This document shows positions 1 through 8,454 of a DNA stretch of 64,000 nt, in pieces (the first letter of the stretch is position 1; each line of letters begins with the position of its first letter). Below the pieces are notes generated by a model, which searched no databases, had not been told where the DNA came from, and saw only the letters and a program-made list of their open reading frames with translations. The stretch spans positions 1 to 64,000 of the forward strand of contig JBKBKN010000015.1 in assembly GCA_046294625.1 (NCBI GenBank). Reading direction: 5' to 3'. The stretch is from JBKBKN01 sp046294625 (GTDB lineage Bacteria; Bacteroidota; Bacteroidia; M30B66). Both the position numbers and the translations under genes were made by a program.

Positions 1-2
1 AC

Positions 3-134
3 AATCTGACTTGGGGTGAATTTGCTCTTTTTCATACGACAGTTAAAGTTAATTATATTTTTGAACTGTCCAGTTTTGGGGAAGCTTACAATTTGGCAAA
101 GGATGGTGGAACTTTAATACCTTCAAAGCTGTAG
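3..134 (+). CDS. C-terminal end of an unrecognised protein (enters from the left edge)
   Basis: An open frame runs from the window edge to a TAG at 132-134 and gives about 43 residues, ending GGTLIPSKL. The composition looks protein-like (NLTWGEFALFHTT near the start), but it is too short to assign to a family. No start is visible because the gene begins outside the window. It lies in an AT-rich stretch unlike the murQ region next to it, so it may belong to an accessory locus. It could equally be a chance open frame. Confidence 0.4.
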   Translation, partial: NLTWGEFALFHTTVKVNYIFELSSFGEAYNLAKDGGTLIPSKL

Positions 135-136
135 AA

Positions 137-421
137 TCACTTTCTTCTGATATACTTACTAAATCCTTCAAAAACTTGATAAAGCAAAATCGCGTTAATA
201 ATTTTAAATGGAATAAAGATTATTAAGGAATAGAATATGAAAAAAGAACTCCTATTTCCGACTACATCTAAACTGAATGAAGTATTTGGTGAAATGAGGT
301 TTTTAATGATATCCAATGCTACTATATATGCATCAACCCATTTGTTAATTTCATATTTGCCTTCGAAAATCAAACATTCCAATATTGTAAAAACTAATGC
401 CAATAAAATATTTCCGAAATA
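137..421 (-). pseudogene. small two-helix membrane protein, apparently lacking a proper start
   Basis: The minus-strand frame reads about 95 codons from 421 down to TGA at 137. It contains two convincing hydrophobic segments: near the N-terminus (ILLALVFTILECLIF) and towards the C-terminus (SFFIFYSLIIFIPF...INAILLYQVF), followed by a basic tail (SKYIRRK). The first helix begins upstream of the only usable start, a TTG at 403, and an in-frame TAA at 424-422 cuts the frame just before it. This suggests a decayed or frameshifted gene rather than an intact one. A true small gene starting at the TTG is possible but would lose half the first helix. Function unknown. Confidence 0.3.
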
Positions 422-434
422 TTAAGATGAATAG

Positions 435-689
435 TGGGTAAGTGGTGGACCTAATAATATTGCAGAATCAGGGTTTAATGATGTTAATATAGTTGAAAAC
501 ATTAAAAATAAAGGCAAGTGTGCTTTAAAACAAATTATTGAAACTCTAAATAGCAAAACTGACGGTAAACTCAAGTCTGAATTAGAAATTTTACGAAATT
601 CACTTTCTGATAAATTAAATTGTGAAAGTGCTTTTGATCTAATAAATTATATAATTAATATATTAATTATAGATTATGTTGAACAATGA
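435..689 (+). pseudogene. start-less open frame, C-terminal fragment of an unknown protein
   Basis: A frame open from a TAG at 432-434 to TGA at 687-689 encodes about 84 residues, helical and Lys/Asn/Leu-rich, ending in a hydrophobic stretch (LINYIINILIIDYVEQ). It has no ATG, GTG or TTG near its beginning, so as it stands it looks like the tail of a truncated gene. Base composition is much more AT-rich than murQ downstream. No family recognised. Confidence 0.28.
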
Positions 690-698
690 GTTTATTCA

Positions 699-1526
699 TT
701 AGGTTTTCAAATCCCACTTACTCACCCCCGCTTCCATCACTCCTCGCACACTCCCATATTTCAATAAAAGTTCCTTTGCTTTTTCAGCATCGATGTTGAG
801 TGCTTTGGCAATCATGCGGGTGCCGCGCTCCACGAGTTTATTGTTGCTCAGTTGCATATCCACCATTTTATTGCCTTTCACACGTCCGAGCTTAATCATT
901 ACCGAAGTGCTGAGCATATTTAGGATGAGTTTTTGCGCTGTGCCTGATTTCATGCGGGTGCTTCCGGTCACGAATTCAGGGCCAACCACCACTTCTACCG
1001 GAAAATCGCTAACGGCAGCCAAAGGACTGTTAGCATTGCAGGTGATGCAGCCGGTGGCAATTCCTGCCCTGCGGCAATCGCTCAAGCCACCAATTACATA
1101 AGGTGTGCTGCCGGAAGCAGCAATACCTACCACGAAGTCTTTTTCGTTGATTTGGTAGTCTTGTAAATCAAACCAGCATTGATTGAGGTCGTCTTCGGCA
1201 AATTCTACTGCTTTGCGAATAGCTGCATCGCCTCCGGCTATGATGCCAATCACCATGCCATGCGGCACACCAAAAGTTGGTGGACATTCTGATGCATCTA
1301 AAATGCCTAAGCGACCGCTTGTGCCTGCACCTACATAAAAAAGCCGGCCACCATTTCTCATTTTCTCAAACACGGCTTCCACCAACTTTTCAATTTGAGG
1401 CAAAGCTTTTTCAACAGCTAGCGGAACTGTTTTATCCTGCTGATTCATGTTGCGAAGCAGTTCAGCAATGCTCATCTGCTCTAAATTATCATAATGAGAG
1501 TCGGCTTCGGTGGTGCGATGATCCAT
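699..1526 (-). CDS. murQ: N-acetylmuramic acid 6-phosphate etherase
   Basis: MurQ cleaves the lactyl ether of MurNAc-6-phosphate to give GlcNAc-6-phosphate and D-lactate in cytoplasmic peptidoglycan recycling. The 275-residue protein is a single SIS domain with the family signature GAGTSGRLGILDASECPPTF at residues 66-85 and the phosphosugar-binding ASGSTPYV motif. The catalytic glutamates expected from E. coli MurQ (E83, E114) correspond to E80 and E111. A conserved C-terminal block (TGSTRMKSGTAQKLILNML) is present. It is slightly shorter than the enterobacterial enzyme. The ATG shares its A with the TGA of the upstream E1 gene (TGATG), so the two are almost certainly cotranscribed and perhaps translationally coupled. 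No murR, anmK or PTS gene is nearby. Confidence 0.95.
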   Translation of the reverse strand: MDHRTTEADSHYDNLEQMSIAELLRNMNQQDKTVPLAVEKALPQIEKLVEAVFEKMRNGGRLFYVGAGTSGRLGILDASECPPTFGVPHGMVIGIIAGGDAAIRKAVEFAEDDLNQCWFDLQDYQINEKDFVVGIAASGSTPYVIGGLSDCRRAGIATGCITCNANSPLAAVSDFPVEVVVGPEFVTGSTRMKSGTAQKLILNMLSTSVMIKLGRVKGNKMVDMQLSNNKLVERGTRMIAKALNIDAEKAKELLLKYGSVRGVMEAGVSKWDLKT

Positions 1527-3937
1527 CAGAATAAGGCTGGGTATTTAGCTGGATTGTATTCGTTCATTATGGCATAAATGCTTTCTACCACATCGGCTGC
1601 AGAAGGTTTGGAGAAATAGTCGCCATCGGAGCCATAGGCCGGACGATGGTCTTTTGATGTGAGCGTTTTTGGATCGGAATCTAAATAGCGGAATCCCCCT
1701 TGCACTTCAAGTATTTGCTGCAAGATAAAACCTGAAGCGCCGCCTTGTACATCTTCATCAAAAATGAGCAGTTTATTAGTTTTGCGCAGCGAATTGGCTA
1801 TACCGTGGTCAATATCAAAAGGGAGCAGGCTTTGAATATCTATTAATTCTACATCAATACCTAAAGTAGCTAGGATTGCGCAAGCTTCTTGTGCAATGCG
1901 GCAATTAGAGCCATAGGTCACCAAAGTGATTTCCTTTCCTTCGCGGAGAATGTCAATTTTGCCTAATTCCACGCGGAATTCTCCTAAATTTATTGGAAGC
2001 GGCTCTTTGATACGGTATCCGTTTAGCGGCTCTATTACCAATGCTGGGTCGTCGGCTTCGAGTAGGGTGTTGTAGAAACCGGCCGCCTGCGTCATGTTGC
2101 GGGGAACCAACACGTGAATGCCGCGTGCTGCATTGATGATCATTCCCATAGGAGATCCGGAGTGCCAAATACCTTCGAGGCGATGTCCACGAGTCGAGAT
2201 AATTAAAGGGGCTTTTTGTGCTCCTTTGGTGCGATATGTTAAGGATGCCAAATCATCGCTGATGATTTGAATGGCATAGAGCAGGTAATCTAAATATTGA
2301 ATTTCGGCTATCGGACGTAAACCGCGCATGGCCATACCAATGCCTTGACCAACGATAGTGGCTTCACGAATACCGGTGTCTCCTACTCGCAATTCGCCAT
2401 ATTTCTTTTGAAGCCCTTCGAGCGTTTGGTTTACCCCACCGATAAATCCGGCATCTTCCCCAAAAATGGAAACAAATGGATTTTGCGGGAAGACGGTATC
2501 CCAGTTATCGCGCAATATCTCTCGTCCATCCACTAATTTAGGTTCTTTGTTATATATAGGTGCAACGCCTTCCACTTTCAATGCGGAGCGAGAATTCTCG
2601 CAATAGAGCCATGAGTTATAGCGCTCTGCATTGTGTTCTTTCTGTTTTTTATACCAATCCAACAAGGCTTTGCGTGCATCATTTTGTTGCAATCTTGTTT
2701 CGCGAAGTGCAAAGCGAACCACATCCAGCACTTCCCTTCTTCCGGGTTCTGCCACACGGCTCAGTTCACCTGCTTTTTCTTCGGCTTTTGCATTGCCTAA
2801 AGCATTGATCAGGCTGATAGCTTCGGCTCTTTCCTGAAGGATTTCCTGCTGAAACGCCGTCCAGGCGGCTTTCTTTGCTTCACGCACAGTGACTTTGGCT
2901 TGTTTTTCAATTTCTTCACATTCCTGCGTGGTAGCAATGGCCGATTCGGTCAGCCACTGACGCATTTTAGCAATGCAATCATATTGTGTTTCCCATTCCA
3001 GGCGCTCTTTGGACTTGTAGCGCTCATGCGAACCGGATGTGGAATGTCCTTGTGGTTGGGTGATTTCACGAATATGAAACAATACAGGTTGATGATTTTC
3101 GCGGCATTTGGTCACTCCTTCTTCATACATTTCGCACAGTCCGGGATAATCCCATCCTTTGCCTTCGTAAATCAAAAATCCGGGGCCATCTTCATTGGCT
3201 CGAAATCCTTCTAAGGCTTTAGAAATATGTGCCTTGGTGGTTTGAAATTTTGTGGGAACAGAAATGCCATAGCCATCATCCCACACCGACATGGCGAGTG
3301 GTACTTGCAGCACACCAGCAGCATTGATGGTTTCGAAAAACAATCCTTCTGAAGTGCTGGCATCTCCAATGGTGCCAAAAGCCACTTCATTTCCTTTATT
3401 CGATAAATGACTGAATTGATGTAATTCAGGAATATTTCTGTAATATTTTGATGCTAGAGCCAATCCTAATAGTCGAGGCATTTGACCGGCAGTAGGAGAG
3501 ATATCTGCAGATGAGTTTTTTAACTCCGACAGATTTCTCCATGAACCATCTTCATTTACCGTGCGTGTTGCGAAGTGGCCATTCATAGAGCGACCTGCAG
3601 AAGCCGGCTCTGCTTCTTGATCGGCATGAGCATAAAGCTGTGCAAAAAACTTCTGAATGGTGAGTAGTCCTGCTGCAAACATGAAGGTCTGATCGCGGTA
3701 ATAGCCCGAACGCCAGTCGCCGGGCTTGAAAGCTTTGGCCATCGCAATCTGAGCGATTTCTTTACCATCACCAAAAATTCCGAATTTGGCCTTACCTGTC
3801 AATACTTCCTTCCGGCCTAAAAGACTCGCTTCGCGGCTCTCGCACGCAATACGATAGTCGTTCAAAACCGTAGCTTTGAATTCTTCAAAAGACAGTTCGG
3901 CCTGCTCATTGGTGCTGATGTTCTTTTTTTCGCTCAT
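1526..3937 (-). CDS. 2-oxoacid dehydrogenase E1, fused alpha and beta subunits (branched-chain/pyruvate type)
   Basis: About 803 residues. The N-terminal half (to about residue 400) is an E1-alpha dehydrogenase domain with a thiamine-pyrophosphate motif GDAS at about 191-194 and WDDGYG at about 219-224, in place of the textbook GDG...NN. The phosphorylation-loop-like GHSTSGSHERYKS follows. The C-terminal half (about 490-803) is E1-beta: transketolase pyrimidine-binding domain (FGEDAGFIGG, REATIVGQGIGMAMRG) plus transketolase C domain (LVTYGSNCRIAQEA). Such fusions are common in Bacteroidota and catalyse the decarboxylation step of a 2-oxoacid complex; substrate cannot be fixed from sequence. 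An in-frame ATG at 3976 exists, but the 3937 start (MSEKKNIS) is chosen because a TATCTTTG promoter element lies between them and the upstream 13 residues look non-coding. No E2 or E3 gene is in the window. Confidence 0.92.
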   Translation of the reverse strand: MSEKKNISTNEQAELSFEEFKATVLNDYRIACESREASLLGRKEVLTGKAKFGIFGDGKEIAQIAMAKAFKPGDWRSGYYRDQTFMFAAGLLTIQKFFAQLYAHADQEAEPASAGRSMNGHFATRTVNEDGSWRNLSELKNSSADISPTAGQMPRLLGLALASKYYRNIPELHQFSHLSNKGNEVAFGTIGDASTSEGLFFETINAAGVLQVPLAMSVWDDGYGISVPTKFQTTKAHISKALEGFRANEDGPGFLIYEGKGWDYPGLCEMYEEGVTKCRENHQPVLFHIREITQPQGHSTSGSHERYKSKERLEWETQYDCIAKMRQWLTESAIATTQECEEIEKQAKVTVREAKKAAWTAFQQEILQERAEAISLINALGNAKAEEKAGELSRVAEPGRREVLDVVRFALRETRLQQNDARKALLDWYKKQKEHNAERYNSWLYCENSRSALKVEGVAPIYNKEPKLVDGREILRDNWDTVFPQNPFVSIFGEDAGFIGGVNQTLEGLQKKYGELRVGDTGIREATIVGQGIGMAMRGLRPIAEIQYLDYLLYAIQIISDDLASLTYRTKGAQKAPLIISTRGHRLEGIWHSGSPMGMIINAARGIHVLVPRNMTQAAGFYNTLLEADDPALVIEPLNGYRIKEPLPINLGEFRVELGKIDILREGKEITLVTYGSNCRIAQEACAILATLGIDVELIDIQSLLPFDIDHGIANSLRKTNKLLIFDEDVQGGASGFILQQILEVQGGFRYLDSDPKTLTSKDHRPAYGSDGDYFSKPSAADVVESIYAIMNEYNPAKYPALF

Positions 3938-3954
3938 GGTGATGGTATTTGCTG

Positions 3955-3962
3955 CAAAGATA
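3955..3962 (-). promoter_or_regulatory. Bacteroidota -7 element for the E1-murQ operon
   Basis: On the minus strand the octamer reads TATCTTTG, matching the Bacteroidota sigma -7 consensus TAnnTTTG, and ends 17 bases before the chosen E1 start. A clear -33 TTTG at the right spacing is not seen. The element supports the 3937 start rather than the ATG at 3976. Confidence 0.45.
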
Positions 3963-4290
3963 AGAAAGCAAGGCAAACATTTTTTGTATTGACCAATTGG
4001 AAATAATCAGGTGCTTTTTCTTTGGTAGAAAGCACAAAAGCAGAGATTGGGATATTAAAAAAAAACACTACTTAACAAGTAACCTAGTATATGTTGCATT
4101 TCTGACTGTTACATATCATTTAGACAATTACAGATGTAAGAATGATGTATGATTTTGCTTGTGTTGGTTTTTAATTATCTGTAAATCAATTAAATGAAAT
4201 ATTTTTCATTCATTTTTGTAACAAAAATTAGGATCAATAGGTAAACGAATCAATAAACAATTAAAAAAATCTAACCAAAAACTTACACGT
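3963..4290. other. divergent intergenic region without a gene
   Basis: AT-rich region between the divergent E1 operon and the T9SS cargo gene. No open frame of note, tRNA or clear hairpin was found. It must contain the promoter of the cargo gene, but no good TAnnTTTG element with a -33 partner could be assigned on the plus strand. Confidence 0.5.
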
Positions 4291-6015
4291 ATGAAGACTA
4301 ACTTACAAAAATCAATCAGAAAAGCATCCAGAGTAACATCTGTGATAACATTAGCCCTAATGATAAATGCACCAGATGCATTTGCGCAAGGGAGAGGCCA
4401 TGGAAATGGTAACGGCAATGGTAACAACGGTGGAAGTAATTCCAACAATACCTGTATAGCCAATGTGAGTGCCAGTTTTGCATCTGATGGAAAAACTGTT
4501 ACCGCTATGAGTGACAAAAATTTATCGAATGTGGTGCTTAGATATTGTGATGGGACACATCAGAAGTTTGAGCCCCTTTCTGGTCATTCAGCTGTTTTCA
4601 GCGGAACAGGATCAAACAGCGGAAAATCCATCGATGGCGTTTGGATTAAATCAGGTTGCTATCAAAGTGGTGATGGCCCGGGTTATGGAGCATTCGTGGC
4701 TAATCCTGATGCTAATGTTTGTAATCCGCTACCTCCAGGTTGCTTTGCACACGAAGTGGTGTCTTACAATCCAGGCTTGAGATTTAATGACACACCGGTT
4801 GCTGAAAGCCGCAGAAATCCTGAGAAAGCTTTGGGTGAACCACAGCGCAGCGATGCTACCACTTCGGAAGCGAATGTAAACTTCGTAGCGTTAGGATTTG
4901 GTGGTGAGCTTACCATCAAATTTATTGCCCCGATTAAAAACGGCCCAGGAGCAGACATTAAAGTATGGGAAACCACATTTGCTCCTTCAACAGGCAATTG
5001 TGTTGCTTATCCTGAAAGAATTCAAGCATTTGCTTCACAGGATGGTTGCAACTGGAGATACATTGGCGATGGTTGTCAAGATGCTGAGTTTGATTTCTCA
5101 GAAGGCGGTCTTGAGTGGGCACAATACATTCGTTTGATCGACATTAGCCCTAAAGCAGCTTTCGCTAACGTTGGCCATATTGCTGATGGCTATGATGTGG
5201 ATGGGGTAGAGTGTTTAAATGGTTACGAAGCTAACCCTGTTTTCCAGCAGTTTGATTGTCAGTTTGCTACTTTCGTAGTGGATTACAATGCCGGTCCAAG
5301 AAGAAACGGTCCTGCTCCCTTGATCGAAAGACAAGATGCTACTAAAGCATTAGGTGCTCCTGAGCGCATAGATAGCCAGAACTTTGTATCCCTAGGATTT
5401 GGTGGTTCTTTGATACTTGGATTCTCTTGTGTGATATTTGATAAGCCAGGGTATGACATCGAAATCGTAGAAACTTCTTTCGGCAATCAAAATTGCAACA
5501 GCTATCCTGAAAGAGCAGTAGTTGAGGGTTCACTGGATTTGGTTAACTGGTTTACTATCGGAGAGATTTGCTTAGACGGTTTCCTTGATCTTGATGGAAA
5601 AGGTCCTATTCAGTACCTAAGAATCACCGACATCTCTAATCCTTTAAGCTTCAGCAATAGCAACACTTCTGACGGTTATGATGTAGATGGAGTAATCGTG
5701 TTGCAGCCTGGTTGTAACGGAGCTGCCCGAATGATGAGCACTCCTACGATCAGCAACATCATCGAAATCGCAGCTTTCCCTAACCCATTCAATGAGTCTT
5801 TGAATCTGAACTTTGTAAACGGAGTGCAGGACGAAAACATCAGCATCGCCATCTACAATCAACTTGGGCAAAAAGTATTTGCGCAAACTTTGAATGTGGC
5901 TAAAGAAACTGCTTTCCAACACGCCATCGACATGAGCGCTCAGGCTAAAGGTTTCTATGTAATCAATGTAATGACCGGAAACCATGTGCAGACGCTTAAA
6001 GTGATTAAGCAATAA
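4291..6015 (+). CDS. T9SS-exported surface protein with two copies of a beta-rich domain
   Basis: 574 residues. The signal peptide (about 1-32, ending DAFA before Q) is followed by a Gly/Asn linker (33-53), a cysteine-containing segment (about 54-150), two homologous domains (about 151-315 and 328-485), and a type A T9SS sorting domain (about 498-574, starting AAFPNPFNESLNLNF and ending VQTLKVIKQ). The two domains share the order KALG.P.R, VxLGFGG.L, YPER and DGYDVDGV, so they come from an internal duplication. Similar blocks occur in other secreted proteins, but no enzymatic residues are recognisable. Export by Sec and then T9SS to the cell surface or medium is inferred from both termini. 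It is a single-gene unit with a strong terminator directly downstream. Confidence 0.85.
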   Translation: MKTNLQKSIRKASRVTSVITLALMINAPDAFAQGRGHGNGNGNGNNGGSNSNNTCIANVSASFASDGKTVTAMSDKNLSNVVLRYCDGTHQKFEPLSGHSAVFSGTGSNSGKSIDGVWIKSGCYQSGDGPGYGAFVANPDANVCNPLPPGCFAHEVVSYNPGLRFNDTPVAESRRNPEKALGEPQRSDATTSEANVNFVALGFGGELTIKFIAPIKNGPGADIKVWETTFAPSTGNCVAYPERIQAFASQDGCNWRYIGDGCQDAEFDFSEGGLEWAQYIRLIDISPKAAFANVGHIADGYDVDGVECLNGYEANPVFQQFDCQFATFVVDYNAGPRRNGPAPLIERQDATKALGAPERIDSQNFVSLGFGGSLILGFSCVIFDKPGYDIEIVETSFGNQNCNSYPERAVVEGSLDLVNWFTIGEICLDGFLDLDGKGPIQYLRITDISNPLSFSNSNTSDGYDVDGVIVLQPGCNGAARMMSTPTISNIIEIAAFPNPFNESLNLNFVNGVQDENISIAIYNQLGQKVFAQTLNVAKETAFQHAIDMSAQAKGFYVINVMTGNHVQTLKVIKQ

Positions 6016-6041
6016 TCCAAACACCTAATTTTCTAAAATTG

Positions 6042-6083
6042 AAAGCCGAAGCCCGACGAATTATCGTCGGGCTTCGGCTTTTT
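6042..6083 (+). terminator. strong intrinsic terminator of the T9SS cargo gene
   Basis: A perfect 18-bp stem (6042-6059 with 6064-6081) closes a four-base loop and runs into five T residues. This is the longest perfect terminator stem in the window. Confidence 0.9.
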
Positions 6084-6244
6084 CATTTTCACCACTAGCA
6101 TGCGAATAGAAAGCGTTTAGATGATGATTAGGCATTTAGCTTAATAAGTGTAAAGACTTATTGAATGCAAGAAAGGACATAAGAATCATCACATTATTTA
6201 TGCTTGAAATACACTTACTTTGCATAGGTTTTTGAAGCAATAAA

Positions 6245-7606
6245 ATGAAAAGAAGTAAATTTCTGTTTGTGTTGATGTTTTTCTTAGGGTTCTTCTTGCA
6301 TGTAAATGCACAAAATGGGGAAGAGCAAACAAGGAAAACCGAAGTATTTAAAGTAAATATTAAGGAAATGATTGCGCCGCCTGTATGGCGTATGGTGAAA
6401 AAAAGCTTTGACAAAGCCACCGAGTTAAATAGCGATATCATACTCATTCACATGAATACCTATGGCGGTATGGTGGATTATGCAGATTCTATTCGCACTT
6501 TGATCCTACAATATCCTAAGCCTGTTTTTGTGTTTATAGACAACAATGCAGCATCAGCAGGTGCCTTAATATCTATTGCTTGCGACAGCATATACATGCG
6601 AATGGGAGCCAACATCGGTGCTGCCTCTGTGGTGAATCAAAGTGGGGAAGTAATGCCCGATAAGTATCAAAGTTACATGCGTTCCACGATGCGGAGCACA
6701 GCCGAAACCAATGGACGCGATCCCAAAATTGCTGAAGCCATGGTTGACCCATCTATCGTGGTTCCCGGAGTAGTAGATTCTGGCAAAGTGCTCACCTTTA
6801 CGGCTACCGAAGCTATGCAATGGGGATTTTGTGAAGGCATTGCCGAAAGTATCGATGAAGTAATGCACTTGGCCGGTAACCCCGAATATAATATCACGGA
6901 ATATCAACCAACGGTGATTGATAAAATTATCGGTTGGCTTATCAATCCCGTGATTAGCGGCATTTTGATCCTAATTATTGTAGGTGGAATTTATTTTGAA
7001 TTGCAGACACCGGGTGTTGGATTTCCCATCGCAGCATCTATTCTTGCTGCAATACTTTATTTTGCGCCGCTTTATCTCGAAGGTCTTGCCGACAATTGGG
7101 AGATTCTAATTTTTATCATAGGTCTGCTGCTCATTGCGGTCGAAGTTTTTGTTATCCCGGGATTTGGTGTGGCCGGAATTTCGGGTATAATTCTCGTTAT
7201 CTTTGGGCTCACTTTCAGCATGCTTGAAAATGACGGTTTCGACTTCTCATTTGTAGGCTATGCAGCAGTTTTAAGATCTATGGGATTAGTTATCGTTACT
7301 TTGTTTTTGGCTATCATTGGCAGTATCGCTTTGGGCGCTCGCTGGCTTAATAAGGGTGGTTTATTAAGCAAAGCCGTATTAAGTTCTGAGCAAAAACGCG
7401 AAGAAGGCTTTGTCGGCGGCGGGCAAGGATTAAAGGAGCTCATTGGTAAACAAGGCGTGGTGGAAGCAGTGCTTCGCCCATCAGGAAAGGTTTTGATAGA
7501 TGGCGAAGTGTATGATGCAACATCCGAAAGAAGCTACTTGGAAAAAGGCGAACACGTAGTGGTTTTTAAGGTGGAAGCCAATCAGCTATTTGTGAGAAAG
7601 GTTTGA
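6245..7606 (+). CDS. NfeD-family membrane serine protease (ClpP-like domain plus NfeD)
   Basis: 453 residues: signal peptide (1-22, ending VNA), ClpP-like periplasmic protease domain (about 33-215), four or five transmembrane segments (about 230-360) and a C-terminal OB-fold NfeD domain (about 385-453). The catalytic dyad expected from archaeal PH1510-type proteases is visible: Ser104 in NNAASAGALIS and Lys140 in MPDKYQSYM. The glycine-rich MNTYGGMVDYAD forms the oxyanion strand. These long NfeD proteins usually cleave partner membrane proteins (stomatin/SPFH type), but no SPFH gene is adjacent. Stand-alone, followed by a MORN-repeat gene after 71 bases. Confidence 0.9.
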   Translation: MKRSKFLFVLMFFLGFFLHVNAQNGEEQTRKTEVFKVNIKEMIAPPVWRMVKKSFDKATELNSDIILIHMNTYGGMVDYADSIRTLILQYPKPVFVFIDNNAASAGALISIACDSIYMRMGANIGAASVVNQSGEVMPDKYQSYMRSTMRSTAETNGRDPKIAEAMVDPSIVVPGVVDSGKVLTFTATEAMQWGFCEGIAESIDEVMHLAGNPEYNITEYQPTVIDKIIGWLINPVISGILILIIVGGIYFELQTPGVGFPIAASILAAILYFAPLYLEGLADNWEILIFIIGLLLIAVEVFVIPGFGVAGISGIILVIFGLTFSMLENDGFDFSFVGYAAVLRSMGLVIVTLFLAIIGSIALGARWLNKGGLLSKAVLSSEQKREEGFVGGGQGLKELIGKQGVVEAVLRPSGKVLIDGEVYDATSERSYLEKGEHVVVFKVEANQLFVRKV

Positions 7607-7677
7607 AAAGACAAAGCTTTCATAATGATTTAAACATGTTTTACGTTTTATCCATATAACCTACTAAGAGAGCTGAC

Positions 7678-8454
7678 ATGCTTATCGCTTTAACTGACGC
7701 ACTTTCCTTCCGGTACAGCTTAAGAAGATCGCTGCGCAAAAATTTTTTCTTGCTATTAGCGATTTTGGGAATGGGATTTTTGCATGCGCAAGCCCCTAAC
7801 AAAACCGATGAAAAAGGTAGAAAACAAGGTGTATGGGCAAAGTATCATGAAAATGGTAATCTGCGCTATGAAGGCGTGTTTAAAGATGATAAACCGGAAG
7901 GTGTTTTTAAATATTACACGGAAGATGGTAAGCTAAAAATGATTGCTTTTTATTTCGATCAGGGTCGTCGCTCCAGGGCAAAAGCACTTCATCCCGAATC
8001 GCAGAAAATACTTTCCACGGGCAATTATTGGGAGCAGAAAAAAGACAGTGTCTGGAATTATTATAACGATGAAGGTGTGTTGATTGCAATAGAGTCATAC
8101 AATAAAGGTGTGAAGCACGGAAAATGGATATGGAATTATGCCGATGGCATTGTTTCAGAGCATGTAGAATATAAAGATGGGAGTAAACACGGGGAATTCA
8201 AGCAGTTTTTTCCCGATGGAAAGTTGAAGAGTTCAGGTAAATATGTAGATGGTAAACTGGAAGGGAAATTTCAGTTTTTTGATAAAGCCGGAAATGTGAC
8301 ATCTGAAGGTATGTATAAAAACGATCTGCGTGAAGGTGTTTGGTATCATTATCGAAAAGACGGGAACATCGAGCGAACGGAAACGTTTATTAATGGAATT
8401 TCACAAAACCCGGTTGAATTTAATCCGGTGAAGATTAAAGAAGAAGATGAGTAG
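7678..8454 (+). CDS. secreted MORN-repeat (YwqK-like) protein
   Basis: 258 residues with an N-terminal signal-like segment (about 20-38, LLLAILGMGFLHAQ). The rest is a tandem array of about eight MORN-like units with the pattern G.W..Y..dG.l..eg.y.dGk..G, for example KQGVWAKYHENGNLRYEG. In Bacteroidota such proteins are often annotated as YwqK-family antitoxins, but no toxin is present and the signal peptide argues for an envelope role. Its end overlaps the mnmA start by 8 bases, so it lies in an operon with mnmA and a lipoprotein gene. The function is unknown. Confidence 0.8.
   Translation: MLIALTDALSFRYSLRRSLRKNFFLLLAILGMGFLHAQAPNKTDEKGRKQGVWAKYHENGNLRYEGVFKDDKPEGVFKYYTEDGKLKMIAFYFDQGRRSRAKALHPESQKILSTGNYWEQKKDSVWNYYNDEGVLIAIESYNKGVKHGKWIWNYADGIVSEHVEYKDGSKHGEFKQFFPDGKLKSSGKYVDGKLEGKFQFFDKAGNVTSEGMYKNDLREGVWYHYRKDGNIERTETFINGISQNPVEFNPVKIKEEDE

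Noticed and set aside
237..425. 62-codon plus-strand frame opposite the membrane-protein remnant
   Set aside because: The opposite strand has clear transmembrane composition, and this frame lacks it; likely a shadow.
4206..4517. 103-codon minus-strand frame over the T9SS cargo start
   Set aside because: Antisense to the Gly/Asn-coding stretch, which produces Pro/Leu-rich artefacts.
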